Shown: positions 23,515 to 28,781 of the stretch, piece after piece
How the letters are laid out: each line of letters begins with the position of its first letter
Numbering within the stretch: the stretch's first letter is position 1
Source of the DNA: Bacteroides sp. CAG:1060
GTDB lineage: Bacteria > Bacteroidota > Bacteroidia > Bacteroidales > UBA932
Length of the DNA: 28,781 nucleotides
Reading direction: 5' to 3'
Assembly: GCA_000432655.1 (NCBI GenBank)
Contig: HF986302.1
Location: forward strand, 16,975 to 45,755
The notes under the pieces: model-generated
The model's database searches: none
What the model was told of the DNA's origin: nothing
Seen by the model: the letters and a program-made list of their open reading frames with translations, nothing else
Program-made: the position numbers and the translations under genes

Positions 23515-26500
23515 CGCACGGTCATCGCCGGCTCAAAGCCGCCGTTGGCCCTGTAGTGGTCGGCGAACAGGGATACTACTTCCGGAGTGGCGGGGCCGGG
23601 GGGTCGAGTGGCGGTCCGGAAAGTTCCTGCTCTGGTGACATAGAACTCCTCGCTCAGCTTTGTCGTGCCTTCCGGTAGCGCGTCCGTCCAGTATTCAGTG
23701 GCATCCGACAAGACGTTCCGGTACAGAAGGGTGTGACTGTATATTATCCCGGAATTGCCGTCCACCGGATTCAGGGCTGCGTTTCTTGGAATGCGGATGC
23801 GTACAAAACTTCTGCTCTCGTCAGAAGTTATGGTATATACGGCTTTGATGATGTCGCCTACCTTGATGTTCTCGCCCCCGGACAGCTTTCTGCCTCCGAT
23901 GAAGTATTCTCTTGTGATGCTCATACCGTTGCCGGCAGGTTTTATATCGTTTAACGGCAGAGTCGCGGTGGCTCTTAATACCAGCACTTTTGTTTGGAGG
24001 GTGGCGTCATTCCCCTTAAGCACGCACTCAAGAGCACGGATATAGGCAAAATCGTTTTCCCAGTGCCGGGATTCTTTCTGAACCATTGTCCAGAGTCTGA
24101 TACCTTCCGCTATGTCGGACTTTCCGTTGCTGTCCATAAGTTCGCACAGGATGACATGTGCGTAAAGGTCGCTCTCCAGAAGCCCGCCCCATGGCTGTAC
24201 GGCATTAGGGAAATAATACCCTCCGGAGCCGTGTTCTACAGCATACTGTGACAGAGATTCCGCATCTTTCGCAATAGAGCTGCGCAGTTTGGCGTTTTGG
24301 AAAAGCCCGATGCCAAGGCTGGCGGCGAAAGAATTGTCTTCTGATTCATAGAGGTTTTCCAAGGTGGCAAGACGCCTTGCTTTCTGGAGTATCTGCCCCT
24401 GAAGACCGCGGGAATCCTGTGGGATGAGATATTCTCTTGTGCGGCGTTGGAGCTCCTCAAGGCGGTCCCTGTCGGCACCGTCCGCACATATAGGGATGTG
24501 TGGGTAGAACGAGCGGGCATACAGATACTGCGGCAGCGACAGCCGGCCGCGCCATTCGAATGCCGTTTTCTTGCCCGTCAGGTATTTGTCAAGATACTCC
24601 ACGGCGGCAGGAATGACTGCTGAGAGTCTCGGATTGCACTCCTCTCCCATTTTGGCACACCATTCCAGCAGCAGAGCTGTCATGGCAGGGGATGAATACA
24701 ACTCGGACATCCAAGCGAATCCGCCGTCAGAATTGCGGCAGGCGAGAATCTTGTCCGTTATTTCTTCTTCTTCCCGTGCGCTCAGGCGTCCCGCATTGTA
24801 GCCCCGCGGAAGTCTTCCTGCAAGGACATTGGCGTATAAAGCTTCAAGCAGGCTGACAAGGCTGTTGTCGCTGTATGAAAGCTTCTCCGGAATGGCATCG
24901 GACAGCATCTGGAGAATAGAAATCTCTCTGGACTCGGCCTTGCTGCCCGAGATGTTGACAAATGAATTGCGAAGAAGTTTTGTCAGAGCGGACCTTGAGG
25001 CATCGTCTTTCAGAAGGGCCGAGTGCGATTCCGTGACGGTCTGTACAGGCGCCTTGACCGGTACTTCCACAAACACGGCATCAGCGCAGTCCGAGCCGGA
25101 GTCTGGAGTGAAACTTACCAGTATTCCGAGGCTGTTTATATCCGGTACGGCTATCTCGAATTCTGCCGCCGCGCTGCTGTTTTGCGGGATTGAGATGCGG
25201 GAATCCTTCTTTGAGATAATCCGTTTCCTGTCCTTGTAGTCTTTTCCGTTCACGAAGCGTACCTGAACCTTGCCGCTTATCTGGGCGGAAGTGCTGTTGG
25301 ACAGTCCTACCCGCAGCATATAGCGATCGCTGCTGTATAGATAGGACGGTTGTATCAGGGATATGGTGACAGGCAGGGTCACGGTCATTTCTTTCGAGAT
25401 GGTCTTGTTGTTGAAAGACTTGTCATGGGCGAACACCTGCACCACATAGGTGGACAACTTGTCGGAAGTCTTGAAAGTGAAGCTGACTTCACCATTCTCG
25501 TCGCTCCTAAGGGTCGGCTCCCATGCAAGGGTACCGTTGAATTCTTTGCGCACTACTACAATATCTTCCGCCTCCGCGGCGCCTTCCGGTGCTGCCTTGG
25601 TGTCTGTCATTTCTTCTTCTTCGAAACTCCCGCTGGCCGCATCCATCATGACATTGCTTGACATCATCATCCGGGAATACTTGAACATAGGCCTTGCCGT
25701 CCCGTAGCCGAAGCTTGAGTCGTAACTTCCGGTGACAAAATTGATCCTTACGGACGCTACCGGGCGGGAAGCCGGTGAGACGCTATACCAGCGGTTGCCG
25801 CGCACGGTTTCGGAAGCCTTGTCGAAAATCCCCACCGCATATTGCGCATCGACCGGGCCCTTCAGACAGAATCTGTATTCCGCCCCGGGTGCCGTAGTGT
25901 CCAGGAATCTGGTGAACGATATGTTCCATGTGTCAGCGGCCGCTTCCTTAACCGGAGGGTTGTAGGTATAGCTGAAAGACTGCGAATCTCTGAAAAACAG
26001 CAGCTTTATGCTGAGGGCCGCCGGGTAGGAAGGCTTGCGCTCGAAGGATATTGTCCCGAGTGTGCCTTTGTCCATCTTTACAAGTCTGCCCTCCAGAGGG
26101 GCTGCATCACCATAGAGGCACGCAACCACCCATAAAGGTGCATCCCCGGAGCCGACGGATACGGAAAGCTCTCCGTCAGTGCTTTCGCGAAAGCACGATT
26201 TTATATTTGCCGGGAGGGTGTTGTCCCGAAGAACGATGAACGTATCCTCTCTCTCGCTCCTTATTTCCCGTCCGCTGTCCGTATATGCGCAGGATTCGGT
26301 AAGAAGAGTGTATGCTCCGGACTCAAGTTTGCTGATATCCATGGTGTTGCTCCCCATCCTGGTATCCTGCTCGATAATAGGTTCCCCGTCCTTCAGGATG
26401 GTGCTTTTCAGCGTAAGTCCCGGTCTTGAGTCTGACGAAGACCACGGGAGGCTGTAATCAAGATTGAGGATATCACCCCTTATCAAGGTGGTTCCGGTGT

Positions 26501-28637
26501 GCCCGTCCGTGAGGGTGAAACGTCCGGTGTCAGTGTCGGTGAAATCCACATCCATCCAGCATTCGCTGCGGCAGGATATGCTCTTTTCAAACGAAAGAGT
26601 CTCGCCCGAGGCATCTGTAACGGTGACTTTTACTACATAGCTCCCGTAGCGGATATTGTCGCTGCCGGTGTAATAGATATCAAATGCTCCGTTCTTGTCA
26701 AGAACCAGATTGCCGGACTGCAGAACATCTGAGTAGAGGCTTACTTCGTATCTTGCCTTGGCATTGGACAGACTGTGCCCGTTGTAGCTTGAGACCGTGC
26801 CGCTTGCATGAATTCTGTCCCCGTGGAAATATATTCTTTCATCCTTGTCCCATTTCAATTCGAAAGAAGGGAGCACGAACTCGTCCACCCGAAGACTCCG
26901 GCTGCCTATTGTGTCGGAAGCTTTCGATACGGCTATCGTGTAATTGCCCCCGAGGTGTCCTTTCTCAAGGAAGAATTCACCGCTTGCCGCTCCGAACTCA
27001 TCTGTTGTAAGAGGCAGCCTGGCAAATTCATTGCCTTCAGGGTCAGAGATCACGGCTTGAAGCCTGGTGCCTTTGGCAACGGTGGAGAAGGAATAGGTCC
27101 CGGTGTAGGCAATTGCCTTGAAGTGAACTGTCTCTCCGGGATTGAAGGCGCTCCTGTCCAGCAGAATCATGCATGAGGTGCCCGGATTCGAGTTGTCCGG
27201 ATAATTGTACGCCCGTCCGGTCTTCATGCTTATGATATCGCTCGAATGGAGTTTCCCTTGGGCGTCCCTGTATTCGGCCTGGGCATAGACCACCCTTTTG
27301 TCCTTGCTTATGAATATGCCGTAAGGAATGGCGAATCCTTCTGAAGAACTCATCTTGGTCGAGCAGAGCTTATTGCCGCTGCCGTCCGTTATGGTGAGAG
27401 TATATGATGCGACAGGTTCTCCGGTCTTGAAGTCGGCTGCGTAGAAACGTTTCCCTTGGATGCTGTTTTCCATCGCAATGGAGATGCTGTGCTTGCGGTA
27501 ACTGATGTCTGTCTTGATTTTACCGCGGCTGCACTTTATTCCATAGTCCCCGTCTTCCATGAAGTCGAGAGGAAGGGAAATGGTGTCAGCTACATGGAAA
27601 CTGCGTCTGTCGTTATTTTTCAAGATGGTGAATATCGGGGATTTCCCGCTGCTTCGGAATATCTCCACCTTGACGGCATCAAGATTGACAAGGCTGATTC
27701 TCAGGGTATCATCTTCCACGACAGCGTTCAGCCCTTTGGAGCGCAGCTCTTTTTTCAGCTCAGAGGCGGTGCTGCACGCTGCGGCTATGATTCTGTCCGC
27801 GTCAATCTTTGATTTTTTGAATTGTGCTGTGCGGGCAATCAGGCTGTCGCACCGGCGGTCCAGTTCCCTAAACTGCTCTTCGTCTGCACTGCTCCGGTCG
27901 AGTTCCATGAGATTGCATCTGAGCAGTTCGTGGGCGGCCATAAGGGACACCGCCTTGTCGGCATACCGGCTTGCATAACGCTTCATGGCCTCAAGCCGCT
28001 CCGACGAGCAATGGTATGTGGTGCGGACATCCGGGATTTCGCAGTATGCGAGCAGCTCCGCAAACGGATATACGGAATCGAACCTTCTGTGTATCAGGGA
28101 ATTTACCTTGTCGGTCGCGCCGTCGCAGAAGTAGATAGACCAGAGTATGTAGTCATAGTCGTTTTTTAGAAGCCCGGGAAGGATTTCGTAGTATCCCGGA
28201 AGGGCGAGACCGAAGTCGGACTTGTAGAAGTCCGGATTGTACGACCCTTGAAGCAGTGCTTCGTTCTGTTGTGCAAAGGCTATCTTGTCCTCTGTCTCCA
28301 TGTCGAAGCGTTTGTGGAAGTACAGCATCACCGGGCATCCGAATTGGGCGATGTCTCTGTCCATCTGTGACTGAAGTTCGTCTCTTTGGTGGCGGTTCAT
28401 GGAAGAACACACCTGTACATATCGCTGCGAGGCATCGTAATAATCCCATGCGCGGTGGCTGTCTTTGGCTGCGGATTTGATTTTCAGAAGCACATCAGCC
28501 TGATCCTTTGGCCTGTCAAGCTTTTCGTATCTGCGGTATTCGTCCCACAGTTTGAGGATGTTGCCATTGTCTTTGGCGGATGCTGCGGTAGCGGATAGTA
28601 TAACTGCCATAATGAAAAGAATGATATGTTTCTGCAT
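23511..28637 (-). CDS. Alpha-2-macroglobulin family protein, exported
   Basis: 1708 residues from the ATG at 28637; an in-frame TTG upstream is not needed, since the chosen start gives a clean signal peptide (1-22, MQKHIILFIMAVILSATAAS). An N-terminal helical region (about 25-300) precedes macroglobulin beta domains; LLDRSAFNPGETVHFKAIAY (492-511) corresponds to the family's MG2 signature. The A2M domain lies at about 1031-1115 (FNGTLAWEPTLRSDENG), followed by an alpha/alpha toroid (about 1240-1570). Bacterial members are thought to trap proteases or guard the periplasm. I see no CxEQ thioester motif; the equivalent region reads KLSYSDNSLVSLLEALYAN. It starts 4 bases after folC. Confidence 0.93.
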   Translation of the reverse strand: MQKHIILFIMAVILSATAASAKDNGNILKLWDEYRRYEKLDRPKDQADVLLKIKSAAKDSHRAWDYYDASQRYVQVCSSMNRHQRDELQSQMDRDIAQFGCPVMLYFHKRFDMETEDKIAFAQQNEALLQGSYNPDFYKSDFGLALPGYYEILPGLLKNDYDYILWSIYFCDGATDKVNSLIHRRFDSVYPFAELLAYCEIPDVRTTYHCSSERLEAMKRYASRYADKAVSLMAAHELLRCNLMELDRSSADEEQFRELDRRCDSLIARTAQFKKSKIDADRIIAAACSTASELKKELRSKGLNAVVEDDTLRISLVNLDAVKVEIFRSSGKSPIFTILKNNDRRSFHVADTISLPLDFMEDGDYGIKCSRGKIKTDISYRKHSISIAMENSIQGKRFYAADFKTGEPVASYTLTITDGSGNKLCSTKMSSSEGFAIPYGIFISKDKRVVYAQAEYRDAQGKLHSSDIISMKTGRAYNYPDNSNPGTSCMILLDRSAFNPGETVHFKAIAYTGTYSFSTVAKGTRLQAVISDPEGNEFARLPLTTDEFGAASGEFFLEKGHLGGNYTIAVSKASDTIGSRSLRVDEFVLPSFELKWDKDERIYFHGDRIHASGTVSSYNGHSLSNAKARYEVSLYSDVLQSGNLVLDKNGAFDIYYTGSDNIRYGSYVVKVTVTDASGETLSFEKSISCRSECWMDVDFTDTDTGRFTLTDGHTGTTLIRGDILNLDYSLPWSSSDSRPGLTLKSTILKDGEPIIEQDTRMGSNTMDISKLESGAYTLLTESCAYTDSGREIRSEREDTFIVLRDNTLPANIKSCFRESTDGELSVSVGSGDAPLWVVACLYGDAAPLEGRLVKMDKGTLGTISFERKPSYPAALSIKLLFFRDSQSFSYTYNPPVKEAAADTWNISFTRFLDTTAPGAEYRFCLKGPVDAQYAVGIFDKASETVRGNRWYSVSPASRPVASVRINFVTGSYDSSFGYGTARPMFKYSRMMMSSNVMMDAASGSFEEEEMTDTKAAPEGAAEAEDIVVVRKEFNGTLAWEPTLRSDENGEVSFTFKTSDKLSTYVVQVFAHDKSFNNKTISKEMTVTLPVTISLIQPSYLYSSDRYMLRVGLSNSTSAQISGKVQVRFVNGKDYKDRKRIISKKDSRISIPQNSSAAAEFEIAVPDINSLGILVSFTPDSGSDCADAVFVEVPVKAPVQTVTESHSALLKDDASRSALTKLLRNSFVNISGSKAESREISILQMLSDAIPEKLSYSDNSLVSLLEALYANVLAGRLPRGYNAGRLSAREEEEITDKILACRNSDGGFAWMSELYSSPAMTALLLEWCAKMGEECNPRLSAVIPAAVEYLDKYLTGKKTAFEWRGRLSLPQYLYARSFYPHIPICADGADRDRLEELQRRTREYLIPQDSRGLQGQILQKARRLATLENLYESEDNSFAASLGIGLFQNAKLRSSIAKDAESLSQYAVEHGSGGYYFPNAVQPWGGLLESDLYAHVILCELMDSNGKSDIAEGIRLWTMVQKESRHWENDFAYIRALECVLKGNDATLQTKVLVLRATATLPLNDIKPAGNGMSITREYFIGGRKLSGGENIKVGDIIKAVYTITSDESRSFVRIRIPRNAALNPVDGNSGIIYSHTLLYRNVLSDATEYWTDALPEGTTKLSEEFYVTRAGTFRTATRPPGPATPEVVSLFADHYRANGGFEPAMTVR

Positions 28638-28641
28638 AATT

Positions 28642-28781
28642 TCAGTTTTTGTGCCGTTCAAATTCCAAGATGCATTCCGATACGAGATAGTTGCTTCCTC
28701 CTATATATACGAGAGCGTCTTTGACTCCGGACGCATCGGAAATGGCGTGCTCTACGGCCTCTTTCACGCTGTTGTGGCGGG
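28642..28781 (-). CDS. folC: FolC, C-terminal fragment (cut by window edge)
   Basis: The last 45 or so residues of a reverse-strand gene entering from the right edge: HNSVKEAVEHAISDA, then DALVYIGGSNYLVSEC, then a TGA at 28642-28644. The alternating hydrophobic strand followed by GGS and a hydrophobic helix matches the C-terminal strand-loop-helix of folylpolyglutamate/dihydrofolate synthases (the usual VxGSxxLV pattern). That enzyme adds glutamate to folates. Identification rests on this short end only. The macroglobulin ATG follows after 4 bases. Confidence 0.65.
   Translation of the reverse strand, partial: RHNSVKEAVEHAISDASGVKDALVYIGGSNYLVSECILEFERHKN

Noticed and set aside
23660..28598. 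Numerous plus-strand open frames opposite the macroglobulin gene
   Set aside because: Short, overlapping one another and without recognisable domains; the minus-strand 1708-residue frame explains the whole region.

Overview
The window looks like ordinary chromosome from a member of the Bacteroidota, most likely Bacteroidales, with about half G+C. Several lines point there: the moxR-DUF58-batABCD/E operon, a ParC-type topoisomerase IV A subunit of about 900 residues, an ExbB/ExbD/TonB set, RluB with an Arg/Gly-rich N-terminal arm, and promoter-like TAnnTTTG (-7) boxes with almost no Shine-Dalgarno signals. Coding density is very high. No gap exceeds 300 bases; the longest are about 70-100 bases. 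I saw no tRNA, rRNA, CRISPR array, insertion sequence or integrase.

Layout. Positions 1-2184 (minus) hold ssb followed by two tandem, related MFS transporters, the second cut by the window edge. aroK (plus, 2285-2797) is convergent with and overlaps a minus-strand operon of lysS, a SpoU-type RNA methyltransferase and aroE (2775-5729). recJ (plus, 5818-7563) is divergent from lysS and shares an 88-base promoter region with it. A minus-strand cluster from 15350 to 7646 reads truA, exbB, exbD, tonB-like, rluB-like, era, parC with gaps of 0-13 bases, apart from a 72-base promoter-bearing gap between truA and exbB.

The plus-strand Bat operon (15378-23514) follows: a MoxR AAA+ ATPase, a DUF58 protein, an unnamed membrane-anchored protein, two von Willebrand-type membrane proteins (BatA, BatB), the TPR protein BatC with a long Gln/Asn tract, and one polypeptide fusing BatD and BatE. 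Nearly every junction overlaps (ATGA, TAATG or TGATG), so the set is translationally coupled and probably forms one envelope complex with a cytoplasmic ATPase. The MoxR/VWA logic is ATPase-driven remodelling of partners through MIDAS domains. The operon was first linked to aerotolerance in Bacteroides, but its mechanism remains poorly defined.

Convergent with it, and overlapping by four bases at the stop codons, is a 1708-residue exported alpha-2-macroglobulin-like protein (23511-28637) immediately downstream of folC (only its C-terminus is present).

The most interesting items are the BatD-BatE fusion with an internal former signal peptide, the unnamed BatD-like protein between DUF58 and BatA, the apparently thioester-less macroglobulin with a Met-rich acidic linker, and the repeat-built arm of RluB. 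I did not find a clearly new multi-gene system. The Bat locus is the best candidate for under-described biology.
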